From Candidatus Pelagibacter sp. (GTDB lineage: Bacteria > Pseudomonadota > Alphaproteobacteria > Pelagibacterales > Pelagibacteraceae), in NCBI GenBank assembly GCA_028097645.1, contig JAOHEU010000003.1:1-50968 (forward strand): a stretch of 50,968 nt of DNA, read 5' to 3'. Below are positions 25,854-34,327 of the stretch, piece by piece. The notes under the pieces were generated by a model. The model saw only the letters and a list, made by a program, of their open reading frames with translations, searched no databases and was not told where the DNA came from. Position numbers and translations under genes: made by a program. Within the stretch, counting starts at the first letter, position 1. The number at the start of each line of letters is the position of its first letter.

Positions 25854-26412
25854 AGAGCTATTCAATATTTTAATTAGCATTTTTAGATTAAATAAAGATT
25901 TTTTTGTAAATAAAAAAAATTTTGATCAAGCATCAATCTACTTTGCAATATTACTAATTTTGATTGGTGCAATCATAAGCATAATTCCAAATAGCTCTTT
26001 TTTAATTTATATGAGTTCAAAATTTGATTTAGGAGTTATTCAAGGACCTTCACTAAGGTTTGTTATAATTACTTCAATACTTATGTGGTTTATTAAAACT
26101 ACATATTTATTTTTTGTAGGAACAATTTTATTCCCTAGTAAAAAAACAAAATGTAATTTTAGAAAATTACTTATTCTAGTAGCTTATTGCCAAGTTCCTT
26201 TGTTTTTAAATGCTTTAATTTTAACACCAGGATTTCTGTTATTAGCTTTTATTACTTATACTTGGTATAACGTATCTCTTATCATTGGGTTAAAAATATT
26301 TCTTAATTATGATAGTTATATTAAAACGACTTTTGTTTCATTAGCTCCACAAATTATATTTTTTTTATTTATTCTTTCCTCTTTTCAAAAAAACACTATT
26401 GCTTTAAGCTAG
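25846..26412 (+). CDS. YIP1-family-like membrane protein
   Basis: This 188-residue integral membrane protein has about five hydrophobic segments (starting near residues 29, 60, 85, 105 and 165). The arrangement, with an N-terminal amphipathic helix (FNILISIFRLNKDFF) and the loop FRKLLILVAYCQVPLFLNAL, resembles bacterial YIP1-domain proteins. The role is unknown. It converges with the small CxxC protein gene, whose stop overlaps its own by four bases. Confidence 0.65.
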   Translation: MIKELFNILISIFRLNKDFFVNKKNFDQASIYFAILLILIGAIISIIPNSSFLIYMSSKFDLGVIQGPSLRFVIITSILMWFIKTTYLFFVGTILFPSKKTKCNFRKLLILVAYCQVPLFLNALILTPGFLLLAFITYTWYNVSLIIGLKIFLNYDSYIKTTFVSLAPQIIFFLFILSSFQKNTIALS

Positions 26413-26576
26413 ATTGGAAAAATAGTTTTAGAAACTCTGCACGACGAACACAATTTATAACTTGTTAAAATCAAATTTTGTGAAACACTCTCATCCTCTT
26501 TTTTGCATTCATCACAAATATTATTTAATTCTCTGATTATTTCCTCGTCATATTTATCATCTAAATTATCAGTCAT
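26409..26576 (-). CDS. Small two-CxxC (zinc-ribbon-like) protein, unknown
   Basis: This is a 55-residue protein starting at the ATG at 26576, which overlaps the stop of the DUF3726 gene by eight bases. A start at 26603 would add nine residues encoded inside that gene. Two cysteine pairs, CDEC and CSSC, 23 residues apart, could bind one zinc ion. The N-terminus is acidic. It is the last gene of the M19-like/unknown/DUF3726 unit, which is the only hint about its job. I do not recognise a named family. Confidence 0.55.
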   Translation of the reverse strand: MTDNLDDKYDEEIIRELNNICDECKKEDESVSQNLILTSYKLCSSCRVSKTIFPI

Positions 26577-27180
26577 TATCTGTGAGTCCTGCGCCGGCTG
26601 CACCCTCTTTTAAACTATCACTTTCCTCTACAAAAGTATCTTCTGCCAATTTATAAAGATTATTCCATTCTGATTCTGTAAAACTATCTTCATTATCAAT
26701 AAATTTAATCTCAATTTGTTTTGCAAATTCAGGGATTTCTTGGTTCAAAAAACTTGAGCAAATATTTACATTTAAATTAAGCAAAATTTCATTTTGATCC
26801 AATCTTACATGTATTTTTTTTCCACTAATTTCTGAAGCTCTACTTAAAAAAGATAAAAATATAACAGGGTATGCTATTTTTTTTAATTTTATGGTTTTAA
26901 AATTTTCTATTGATTTAATCTGATCTAAAAAACTAATACCAAGTATAATTGGACAATAGGCATCAGATGAAGTTTCATTTATTTCACTGATTAAATTTAA
27001 GTCTTCAAATTTTTTTGTGGATTTATCTTTATAATATTTATTTAAATTTTTAATTCCCTGAAAACCAAACAACTCTAGTTGACGAATAGATTTTCCAACT
27101 TCTTCAGAATTGCCCCAAGAATAACCAACTGCCCTACTTGCTCTTTTAACTGCAGTTTCAATTTCACTTAAAGATCTCAT
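26569..27180 (-). CDS. DUF3726 family protein
   Basis: This is a 203-residue protein. The N-terminal segment LSEIETAVKRASRAVGYSWG followed by NSEEVGKSIRQLELFG matches the DUF3726 opening (ALxKRAARGAGxSWGLAEEAG type). The remainder is a mixed alpha/beta domain without obvious catalytic motifs, and the C-terminus is small and Gly/Ala rich. The domain has no established function. It lies two bases after the frameshifted unknown gene and overlaps the small CxxC gene by eight bases, so it belongs to one operon with the M19-like protein. Confidence 0.72.
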   Translation of the reverse strand: MRSLSEIETAVKRASRAVGYSWGNSEEVGKSIRQLELFGFQGIKNLNKYYKDKSTKKFEDLNLISEINETSSDAYCPIILGISFLDQIKSIENFKTIKLKKIAYPVIFLSFLSRASEISGKKIHVRLDQNEILLNLNVNICSSFLNQEIPEFAKQIEIKFIDNEDSFTESEWNNLYKLAEDTFVEESDSLKEGAAGAGLTDND

Positions 27181-27182
27181 TA

Positions 27183-28843
27183 TTAATTATTCGTTTTATA
27201 AACCCACTGCTCATCGTAATTTTTTAATTCTGTCGGCAATGGAGCTCCTTGGAACATGCAAATTCTTAACCATTTATCTGATCTTGGATCAAACTTTAAC
27301 GCTCCAAAAAAAGATAATTTAAGTCTTAACATATCAATTGGAATAATATCTTTGCCAATTGTATTGTCTTGAATTTCAGAATATGGAAATTTTTCCACTA
27401 TAAAAGCTCGTCTGATTACGTGTCTTAATTCTGAATTTGAAGATAAAAATTGTGCAATAGTTAAGTTTTCATTTTTAGATAAAATTTTTTCATAAAGTTT
27501 TTTTATGTCTCTTGCAATTGCTAGTGGTTGCTCAAGTTCAGAACCATGCTCTTCAAATCTATCAGCCAATCTTGGTTCTTCTTTGTTTTTAGAAATAAAC
27601 CAAAAATTTTGCTGACTTTCTTTTTGATCAAAATTTATATCTAAAATATTAGGGTATTTTTTTTCTATAATTACTTTCAATTCTTTAATTATTCTATTAG
27701 TTGGGATATTAAAATATTTATCTTCATCAGAGCTCATATTACTAACTAAAGGTTCTATAATATCATTATATGGCTCCATCATAATAGAGACTACATATTC
27801 TATACATTCTTCACAAACATTTTGCTCTAACCATAAATATATTTTGTTAAAGGGATATTCAGTTTTAAAATCAAAATTATTTTCAATGTAATCTATAAAA
27901 TTTCTAATATTCTTTAATAATGATTTGATTTTGTTTTGTTGGTATTTACTATCTGTATTCCAGCTAGTAATATTTGTTAGTGATTTTTTTACACAATCTA
28001 TAAAAAGTTTAGCATCTTTTTCCTGAACATCTTTTATTTCTCTAATTTTTTTTAAAGCTGTTTCTCTACTTAAAATCCAATTATTTAACAATGTTGGGTG
28101 ATTTACAATAAAAGGAGCCATTCCAAGGCCTGTTGAATTGCCTATCCCTAAATTTTTACAAATTTGTTTATCTAACTTTACTGCTGTTTTTGGATTTTTA
28201 TGATAAGCGACATGATCAACTTGATCAAAGGTAAATTGTCTAACCAAATACACCAACATCATTTCTAGTCTAAAAGGACCATTAATTTCTTCTCTATTTT
28301 TAATTCTAAATCTGTCTGCAAGGCCAAATTTGCCTGATCCATAAACAGCTGTTGTTCTATACAAATAACCAACTTTTGATAGCAACTCTAAATCTGGTTG
28401 TTTACCCTCACTTAAACTATCAACCACATGATTAAAAACTCTTACAGATTTATTTGCTCTTGATAAAGTGAGCTCTTTAAATGAAAGTCTACCCACTTCT
28501 TGTTTGGGAACTTCATTTTTTAATCTTTCTATGTCACCTTTGCTGGGCACACCATCATGTAATGTGAAAGCTGCATCCCATTTAGTAGCTATTACCCTAT
28601 CTGATCTTTCTTCATCTTTAATTTGATTTGCAAAGCATACTAACGAATAAACTCTATTCTTTTTTTTAAAAGAATATACAGCTTCGCCATATCCATCATT
28701 ATCAAGATTAAATAAATCTCTCGAATAATCCCAATCTTTAAATTCATTTAAAAACTTCTCAAAAAAGATAATTTAGATTGATGAAAAGATCCAAGTCTGG
28801 ACAATTTCATTATTGTATTTGGATCTCTTAATTCAATATTCAT
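27183..28843 (-). pseudogene. Uncharacterised 553-residue protein, interrupted by one frameshift near 28761-28766
   Basis: Translation from the ATG at 28843 (two bases after the M19-like gene stop) gives MNIELRDPNTIMKLSRLGSF and stops after 31 codons. A second frame takes over at a six-T run (minus strand; A-run 28761-28766) and stays open to 27183. Adding one T restores a single 554-codon frame reading SFFEKFLNEF across the joint. The longest in-frame start of the downstream part, a GTG at 28550, is only a Val codon inside the protein. It has no signal or membrane segment; it is rich in Lys, Asn and Ile, with a CEEC pair in the middle. I do not recognise the family. A homopolymer error is as likely as a real mutation. 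Confidence 0.75.
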
Positions 28844-28845
28844 TA

Positions 28846-29811
28846 TTAAATAGATTTATAAAAATTGTACCAATTGTTTCCAAGTATTCCTTGTGTCTCA
28901 CTATCTGAAAAACCTATCTTTTTAAGACCGTTTTCTATGTTTTTAAATCCTCTTGCATCCTCAAACCAATCTGGTTGTTTTGGAAACCCTGGTTTATTTT
29001 TAGATCCTTCTCCATAATTTTTACTTTTAGACCAAGTGCCATTTCTCATCCATTCAACAATAGTATCTGGTTGATCCAAACAAAGATCTGAACCAATACC
29101 AATATTTTTTAAGTCCATAATCTCAGCTGTTTTTGCAACCATTTCACAAAAACTTTCAATTGTGCAATTGGTGTTATCTTTTAAGTGGTGAGGGTATAAG
29201 GATAAACCTAGCATTCCTCCACTCTCACTTAAAGCTTTTAAGAGATCATTAGATTTATTTCTTTTTGCTGCATGCCAAAAAGTAGGGTTTGCATGGGTGA
29301 TTGCTATTGGTTTTTCACTTAGCTCAATAGCATCAAATGTACTTTTTTCTGCAGAATGAGACATGTCTATTACTATACCTACTCTATTCATTTCCCTAAT
29401 AACTTCACGACCAAAATTTGTAACTCCACTATCAATTTTTTCATAACAACCTGTCGCTAACAATGACTGATTATTATAAGTTAGTTGCATAAATCTACAC
29501 CCTAGATTGTGAACTTTTTCTACTAAACTGATATCATCTTCTATTGGAGAGCAATTTTGAAAACCAAAAAAAATTGCTGTTTTTTTTTCAGAATTAGCTT
29601 TTTCAATATCCTTAAAGTCTTTTCCAAGAAATATTATATCTGAATTTTCAGAGAATAGAGTATCCCATTTTTTAGTTTCAGCTAATAATTCATCATAATC
29701 CTCATGATAAACTATTGTAACATGGACCGCATCTAATCCAGCCGATCTATTATATTCAAAAATTTTCCTAGACCAGTTACAATATTGTAAATTGTCAATT
29801 TTAAAATTCAT
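28846..29811 (-). CDS. Renal dipeptidase (M19)-like protein with altered metal site
   Basis: This is a 321-residue M19-family TIM-barrel protein. MSHSAEKS (His152), ITHANP (His173) and IGIGSDLCLD (Asp242) match the later metal and substrate residues of the family. The N-terminal HxD pair is missing (the place reads IDNLQYCNW), and the bridging Glu of GVEGG is Gln85 in FFGFQN. This makes ordinary dinuclear-zinc dipeptidase chemistry doubtful. I start at the ATG at 29811; a TTG at 29832 would add seven residues. It is the first gene of an operon with the 553-residue unknown, DUF3726 and CxxC proteins. Confidence 0.78.
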   Translation of the reverse strand: MNFKIDNLQYCNWSRKIFEYNRSAGLDAVHVTIVYHEDYDELLAETKKWDTLFSENSDIIFLGKDFKDIEKANSEKKTAIFFGFQNCSPIEDDISLVEKVHNLGCRFMQLTYNNQSLLATGCYEKIDSGVTNFGREVIREMNRVGIVIDMSHSAEKSTFDAIELSEKPIAITHANPTFWHAAKRNKSNDLLKALSESGGMLGLSLYPHHLKDNTNCTIESFCEMVAKTAEIMDLKNIGIGSDLCLDQPDTIVEWMRNGTWSKSKNYGEGSKNKPGFPKQPDWFEDARGFKNIENGLKKIGFSDSETQGILGNNWYNFYKSI

Positions 29812-29904
29812 AATTGAAACAACCTTAATCAAAATGCTTTTTAAATACTATTAATTTTATTGAAATTTTGAACTAATTTTGAAATAAGACTTTTAGTATT
29901 TTTC

Positions 29905-30396
29905 ATGAAAAAAAATAAATCTTTAAAAGTTTCAATAGTGATGGGTAGTCAATCTGACTATAAAACTATGCAACTTGCTGAAAAAACGCTTAAAAAAATT
30001 GGAGTTTCTTTTGAGACAAAAATTATATCAGCACACAGAACTCCAAAGAGAATGTATGAGTTTGCATCTACTGCTCACAAAAATAACATTGGTGTAATTA
30101 TTGCTGGTGCAGGTGGGTCAGCACACTTACCTGGGATGATAGCCGCTTTAACATCTTTGCCTGTATTAGGTGTGCCGATAGAAAGTAAAAAACTTAAAGG
30201 TCTAGACAGTCTCCTATCTATTGCTCAAATGCCAAAAGGTATACCTGTTGGAGCACTGGCTATAGGTGAAGATGGAGCAATAAATGCCGCTTTATTAGCA
30301 GCTTCTATAATTGCAAATAACAACCCTGTTGTTAAAAAAAAATTAAATAATTTAAGATTATCACAAACAAAAGCTGTTAAAAAAAAACCTAAATAA
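29905..30396 (+). CDS. purE: N5-carboxyaminoimidazole ribonucleotide mutase
   Basis: This 163-residue class I PurE converts N5-CAIR to CAIR in purine synthesis. Motifs: VSIVMGSQSDYKTM, ISAHRTPKRMYEFA (with the catalytic His), IAGAGGSAHLPGMIAAL and GLDSLLSIAQMPKGIPVG. It has an ordinary length with a lysine-rich tail. It is followed after one base by purK, the usual partner. The 72-93 bases upstream, divergent from the M19-like gene, hold its promoter, but I cannot pick it out. Confidence 0.96.
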   Translation: MKKNKSLKVSIVMGSQSDYKTMQLAEKTLKKIGVSFETKIISAHRTPKRMYEFASTAHKNNIGVIIAGAGGSAHLPGMIAALTSLPVLGVPIESKKLKGLDSLLSIAQMPKGIPVGALAIGEDGAINAALLAASIIANNNPVVKKKLNNLRLSQTKAVKKKPK

Positions 30397-30397
30397 A

Positions 30398-31444
30398 ATG
30401 TCTAATATAACTCTTGGTATTATTGGAGGTGGTCAGCTTGGAAGCATGCTTGCTATTTCAGCAAAAAAACTAAATATCAAAACTGTTATTTATTGTGATG
30501 ATCCTGATGCGCCTGCGCAAAATTTTTGTGATAATTTTATATCAGCTAATTACAATGATAAGGAAAAGATTATTGAATTTGTAAATTTAGTAAATTTCGT
30601 AACTTATGAATTTGAAAACATCCCATTTGAAACATTAAACGAAATTAACAAATTAAAACCTGTCTTACCTAAACCTTCAATTAATAGACTTATCCAGCAT
30701 AGATTAGCAGAAAAAGACTTTGTAAATAATTTAAATATTAGAACAACTAGGTATGCTTCGGTAGAAAATAAGTCTGAAATAGAAGCTCTTGAAGATCTTT
30801 TGCCTGGTATTTTAAAAACAACTACTCTTGGCTATGATGGTAAAGGCCAACATCCAGTAAATACAATTGAAGATTTCAATTCATTAAATGTTGATTATTC
30901 AAAAGGTTATATTTTAGAAAAATTAGTTAAATTAAAAAAAGAAATTTCGATTATCATTACAAGATTTAATGATCAAAAATATGAAATTTATGAACCAATA
31001 GAAAATAACCATGAAGATCAAATATTAAAATTTTCAAAAATTCCTGCAGAAATAGATAAAAAAATTTATGATCAATCTAAAGATTGGGCAATGTCAATTG
31101 CAGAAGAACTAAAATATGTTGGAACATTATGTGTAGAATTCTTTATTGATAGAAATGACAATTTATACGTTAATGAAATTGCTCCAAGAGTTCATAATTC
31201 TGGTCATCTTACAATTAACGCATATAATGTAAGTCAATTCGAAAACCATATTAGAGCAGTTTGTGGTTTAGAACAAATACCTTTAAAAAAAATATCTAAT
31301 GCAACTATGGTAAATTTAATTGGTGATCAAATAACAAATTATAGAAAATCCCCTAAATTTAAAGACAATGAATTCTTTTTTGACTATTTAAAAAAAGAAA
31401 TAAAAGAGAAAAGAAAGATGGGTCATATTACAACTTTAATATAA
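30398..31444 (+). CDS. purK: N5-carboxyaminoimidazole ribonucleotide synthase
   Basis: This 348-residue ATP-grasp enzyme makes N5-CAIR from AIR, bicarbonate and ATP. The N-terminal LGIIGGGQLGSMLAISAKKL and the ATP-grasp segments LKTTTLGYDGKGQ and VNEIAPRVHNSGHLTINAY are typical. It lies one base after purE and its stop directly precedes the GNAT gene start. Confidence 0.96.
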   Translation: MSNITLGIIGGGQLGSMLAISAKKLNIKTVIYCDDPDAPAQNFCDNFISANYNDKEKIIEFVNLVNFVTYEFENIPFETLNEINKLKPVLPKPSINRLIQHRLAEKDFVNNLNIRTTRYASVENKSEIEALEDLLPGILKTTTLGYDGKGQHPVNTIEDFNSLNVDYSKGYILEKLVKLKKEISIIITRFNDQKYEIYEPIENNHEDQILKFSKIPAEIDKKIYDQSKDWAMSIAEELKYVGTLCVEFFIDRNDNLYVNEIAPRVHNSGHLTINAYNVSQFENHIRAVCGLEQIPLKKISNATMVNLIGDQITNYRKSPKFKDNEFFFDYLKKEIKEKRKMGHITTLI

Positions 31445-31903
31445 ATGTTAAAATCAATAGAAGGTAATTTTGATAATCCGGAAGTTCACGAACTACTTAC
31501 AAAACATTTCGTTGAATTAAGAGCTGCATCTCCTGAAGGAAGCGCTCATGTATTAGATATTCCTGGATTAAAAGACAAATCAATTAAATTTTGGAGTTTG
31601 TGGCAAGATGAAATGTTAATGGGATGTGGGGCTTTAAAATTTTTGGAAAGAAGTCATGGAGAATTTAAATCAATTAGAATTCATGATAATTTTAGAAGAA
31701 TGGGTAATGGAATTAATGTAATTAATCATTTAATTAACGAGGCAAAAAAGCTAGATATCAAAAAACTAAGTATAGAAACTGGTGCTGGTGAATTTTTCAA
31801 ACCTGCAAGAAAACTATTTAAACAGTGTGGTTTTGAAACATGTGATCCTTTTGCTCATTATAAAGAGGATGTAAATTCTGTTTATCTAACAAAGTCTATA
31901 TAA
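31445..31903 (+). CDS. GNAT-family acetyltransferase
   Basis: This is a 152-residue protein with the acetyl-CoA-binding GNAT pattern. MGCGALKFLERSHGEFKSIR is strand 4, then RRMGNGINVINHLINEAKKL is in place of the RxxGxG/A loop and helix, followed by LSIETGAGEFFKPARKLFKQ and CGF. The substrate is not known; relatives acylate small amines. It begins immediately after the purK stop and is probably co-transcribed with purEK. Confidence 0.85.
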   Translation: MLKSIEGNFDNPEVHELLTKHFVELRAASPEGSAHVLDIPGLKDKSIKFWSLWQDEMLMGCGALKFLERSHGEFKSIRIHDNFRRMGNGINVINHLINEAKKLDIKKLSIETGAGEFFKPARKLFKQCGFETCDPFAHYKEDVNSVYLTKSI

Positions 31904-32015
31904 AGCAATTATTCTCTAATCAATTTAGTTGACAAAACCCAAATAAATCTAAACAAAGCCAAAATTACTTAATTATAAGTAATAAATTAATATAACGAAA
32001 AGTAAGAAGATAAAT

Positions 32016-32222
32016 ATGAGTCTACAAGGAAAAGTAAAATGGTTCAATCCAACCAAAGGTTTTGGTTTTATTGAAAGAGAAGACAAAGAAAAAGATGTGT
32101 TTGTACATGTTTCAGCTGTAAGAGATGCTGGTATGAACGGTTTAGATGAGGGTCAAGCTTTGACTTTCGATGTTGAAGATGGTCCTAAAGGTCCTTCAGC
32201 AGTTAACTTAAAAACTGCATAA
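32016..32222 (+). CDS. Cold-shock domain protein (CspA family)
   Basis: This is a 68-residue OB-fold RNA/DNA-binding protein. RNP1 ([10 protein letters not shown]) and RNP2 (VFVHVSA) are intact, and it begins with the usual [16 protein letters not shown]. Csp proteins in SAR11 have been linked to post-transcriptional regulation. The 112-base upstream region includes TTGACA at 31929-31934 as a possible -35, but no good -10 at the right distance. A nested palindrome lies just after the stop (32236-32294) and probably forms the 3' end of the transcript. Confidence 0.95.
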   Translation: MSLQGKVKWFNPTKGFGFIEREDKEKDVFVHVSAVRDAGMNGLDEGQALTFDVEDGPKGPSAVNLKTA

Positions 32223-32235
32223 TATTCACACTTCC

Positions 32236-32294
32236 TATTGGCTGAGATAAAATTTTTTAAAACTATAGTTTTAAATAATTTGTTTTAGCCAATA
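32236..32294 (+). repeat. Nested palindrome after the cold-shock gene
   Basis: Outer arms TATTGGCT (32236-32243) and AGCCAATA (32287-32294) enclose a perfect 20-base palindrome (32256-32275: TTTAAAACTA and its complement). The structure starts 14 bases after the csp stop. There is no T-run behind it, so it is not a standard terminator. It may protect or process the csp mRNA, or serve as a protein-binding site in the gap before the cupin gene. Confidence 0.6.
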
Positions 32295-32366
32295 CCAAAA
32301 AATAAAATCAAGCTTTAAACACAATTTCCAAATATATAAATTAATAGTACAGTAAGTATTATTAAT

Positions 32367-32714
32367 ATGAGCGAAAGATTCATCAAAAATATAAACGATT
32401 TGAGATTTGAGCCATTTGACAATTATGGCAAACCAGTCGAAGGGATGAGCTGGCATAAATTAAGTTACGATAGAAGTAACGGTGGATTTGGTACTTATAT
32501 ACTTAAAATGGATGGAGGTGCTAAAAGTTTACCTCATATTCATCAGGGTTATGAAGAATTTTATGTGATTGAAGGTGAACTTCAGGATGCAGATGGTAAA
32601 GTATTTAAGAAAGGTGACTTTGTAACTTTTGAACCTGGTACAGAACACAACTCTCATACTAAAAATGGTTGCCTACTTATTGTTTTTATGAGAGGTATAA
32701 ATAAACCAATCTAA
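32367..32714 (+). CDS. Cupin-domain protein
   Basis: This is a 115-residue single cupin. Motif 1 is GGAKSLPHIHQGYEEFYVIEG, with the metal ligands HIH and E; motif 2 is PGTEHNSHTKNG, with the last His. The intact ligand set suggests a metal-binding enzyme or sensor. The substrate is unknown. It stands 19 bases before the racemase gene and may be read with it. Confidence 0.82.
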   Translation: MSERFIKNINDLRFEPFDNYGKPVEGMSWHKLSYDRSNGGFGTYILKMDGGAKSLPHIHQGYEEFYVIEGELQDADGKVFKKGDFVTFEPGTEHNSHTKNGCLLIVFMRGINKPI

Positions 32715-32733
32715 TATTAATTATTCAAAAAAT

Positions 32734-33480
32734 ATGATCGGAATCTTAGGGGGAATGGGAACACAAGCAGGATTGGATTTTTGCAACAAGCTTGCGGTAT
32801 TAAACAGAGGAAAAATTGATCAAGAATACCCTTTATTCATTCTTTACAACAAGTCCAATATACCAGGTAGGCCAGAGTCCATTGGAGTACAAACTAAAAA
32901 TTTATCAAATAGATCTTCTAACAACACAAGTAAAAAAAAATATCAAAACGTTTTAAAAAGTTTACTTCAAGGATGCAGATTACTTGAAAAAAATAAATGT
33001 AAATTTATTGTTATTCCATGCAACACGGCACATTATTGGTTTGATGATTTACAAAAGAAAATCAATATTCCAATTATAAATATGCCAAAAGAAGTTTTTA
33101 AATTTACAAAAAAAAATTGTAAAAAAAATTCAAAAGTTGGCTTATTAGCCACTGAAGGAACATTAAAAACTGGTGTTTATGATAAAATTTTTAACAAAGA
33201 TTACGATTTAATTCAACCGTCTCAAAACCTACAAAAAAAATCAGTGAACAAGGCAATAAAATTGGTCAAGATGGGTAATGTGAAGGCTGCAGCAAAAGCA
33301 ATACAACCTGCAATTAATGAATTGATCAAAATGAAATGTAAAAAAATTATATTAGGATGTACAGAGCTTCCAATTGCAATATTTGCTTATAAATCTTTTA
33401 ATAATGTCAGATCCTCTAAAATTTTTTTAGATCCTAATTTAATACTTGCAAATTCTGCCATGGCTAAGCATAAAAGATAA
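32734..33480 (+). CDS. Aspartate/glutamate racemase family protein
   Basis: This is a 248-residue PLP-independent racemase-fold protein. It begins IGILGGMGTQAGLDF and has both catalytic cysteine motifs: IPCNTAHYW (Cys96) and LGCTELPIA near residue 207. Two intact cysteines favour a true amino-acid racemase of the RacX/YgeA group. The gene lies between the cupin gene and an unknown gene with gaps of 19 and 3 bases. Confidence 0.88.
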   Translation: MIGILGGMGTQAGLDFCNKLAVLNRGKIDQEYPLFILYNKSNIPGRPESIGVQTKNLSNRSSNNTSKKKYQNVLKSLLQGCRLLEKNKCKFIVIPCNTAHYWFDDLQKKINIPIINMPKEVFKFTKKNCKKNSKVGLLATEGTLKTGVYDKIFNKDYDLIQPSQNLQKKSVNKAIKLVKMGNVKAAAKAIQPAINELIKMKCKKIILGCTELPIAIFAYKSFNNVRSSKIFLDPNLILANSAMAKHKR

Positions 33481-33483
33481 TTT

Positions 33484-33924
33484 ATGTCGGTTGATAATGA
33501 CAAGCCATACGTCTTAAGAGTTGCTGAATTGATCTATTCTCAAGTTGTAAAGATTAAAAATGAAAATTCTGAAATGAATAATATCCAGGCATTTGAAGTT
33601 TTTATGACTACAAAAGATTATGATTTAATTAGCTCTGGTGAATTTCATGATAAATGGTTTTTAGAATTAAAGAATAATAATTTTGTCGATAAAATTACTG
33701 GCAAAAAAGTTAACGACGAAACTATGAGACTTTTAGAAATACAAAAAGATTCTATGGTTAAATTTTTGATGAAAATACCAAAACTTTACTATACAAAAAG
33801 TCATTTTCCTCTAGAAATATCTCAAAGAGCTTTTGACCACCTATGGAGAATCTGTGAAAGTTATGAAATGTGGTGCAAAGAAACTAAGCAAGAAAAACTT
33901 ATTCTTTTAGATATTTTGAATTAA
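33484..33924 (+). CDS. Hypothetical protein, 146 residues
   Basis: This is a soluble, mostly helical-looking protein with no signal or membrane segment. I see no known motif; the C-terminal half has FPLEISQRAFDHLWRICESY and EMWCKETKQEKLI. It starts three bases after the racemase stop and so probably belongs to the same transcript. Its stop overlaps by four bases the stop of the convergent lipoprotein gene. I cannot assign a function. Confidence 0.65.
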   Translation: MSVDNDKPYVLRVAELIYSQVVKIKNENSEMNNIQAFEVFMTTKDYDLISSGEFHDKWFLELKNNNFVDKITGKKVNDETMRLLEIQKDSMVKFLMKIPKLYYTKSHFPLEISQRAFDHLWRICESYEMWCKETKQEKLILLDILN

Positions 33925-34217
33925 TTTATTAATAACTTTTTTTTAACTTTTTCAATTGTATTTGCGGCTATATCTTTTATTGAAAGTTCAATTTTTTTAT
34001 TGTTTTGTTCCTCTTCCACAACATCTTTTAAGTGCGTAAGAACATCTTTACCAGTTTCTTTTTTGATTGCTGTATTAGCTCCATATTGAAAACCAGCCTG
34101 CATAATATTACCTGTTGTAGCAATTGTAACTCCAGGACCTAGTAATGCTGTCGACTGAATACATCCAGATAAAGATATCAAAATTACGATTAAAAAATAA
34201 ATTTTTAAATATTTCAT
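33921..34217 (-). CDS. Small predicted lipoprotein
   Basis: This 98-residue protein has a lipoprotein signal: YLKIYFLIVILISLSGC, where LSGC is the lipobox and Cys19 the lipidated residue. After it come a Gly/Ala/Thr-rich part (GPGVTIATTGNIMQAGFQYG) and a charged, coiled-coil-like tail. Such small lipoproteins are often attached to the outer membrane, and the function is unknown. It is convergent with the hypothetical gene to its left and divergent from the EamA transporter gene. Confidence 0.72.
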   Translation of the reverse strand: MKYLKIYFLIVILISLSGCIQSTALLGPGVTIATTGNIMQAGFQYGANTAIKKETGKDVLTHLKDVVEEEQNNKKIELSIKDIAANTIEKVKKKLLIN

Positions 34218-34327
34218 AAAAAAACTTAATCAATTAATACTGATTATGAGAATCAACTCAAGGTAGAATTAGTCCATTTTGGTTGTTATTTGTAATACTA
34301 ATTAAATATTTAAACTATAAGTCAACA

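Noticed and set aside
26577..26603. Longer start for the small CxxC protein
   Set aside because: It would lie inside the DUF3726 gene; the ATG at 26576 overlaps the stop by eight bases, as other coupled genes here do.
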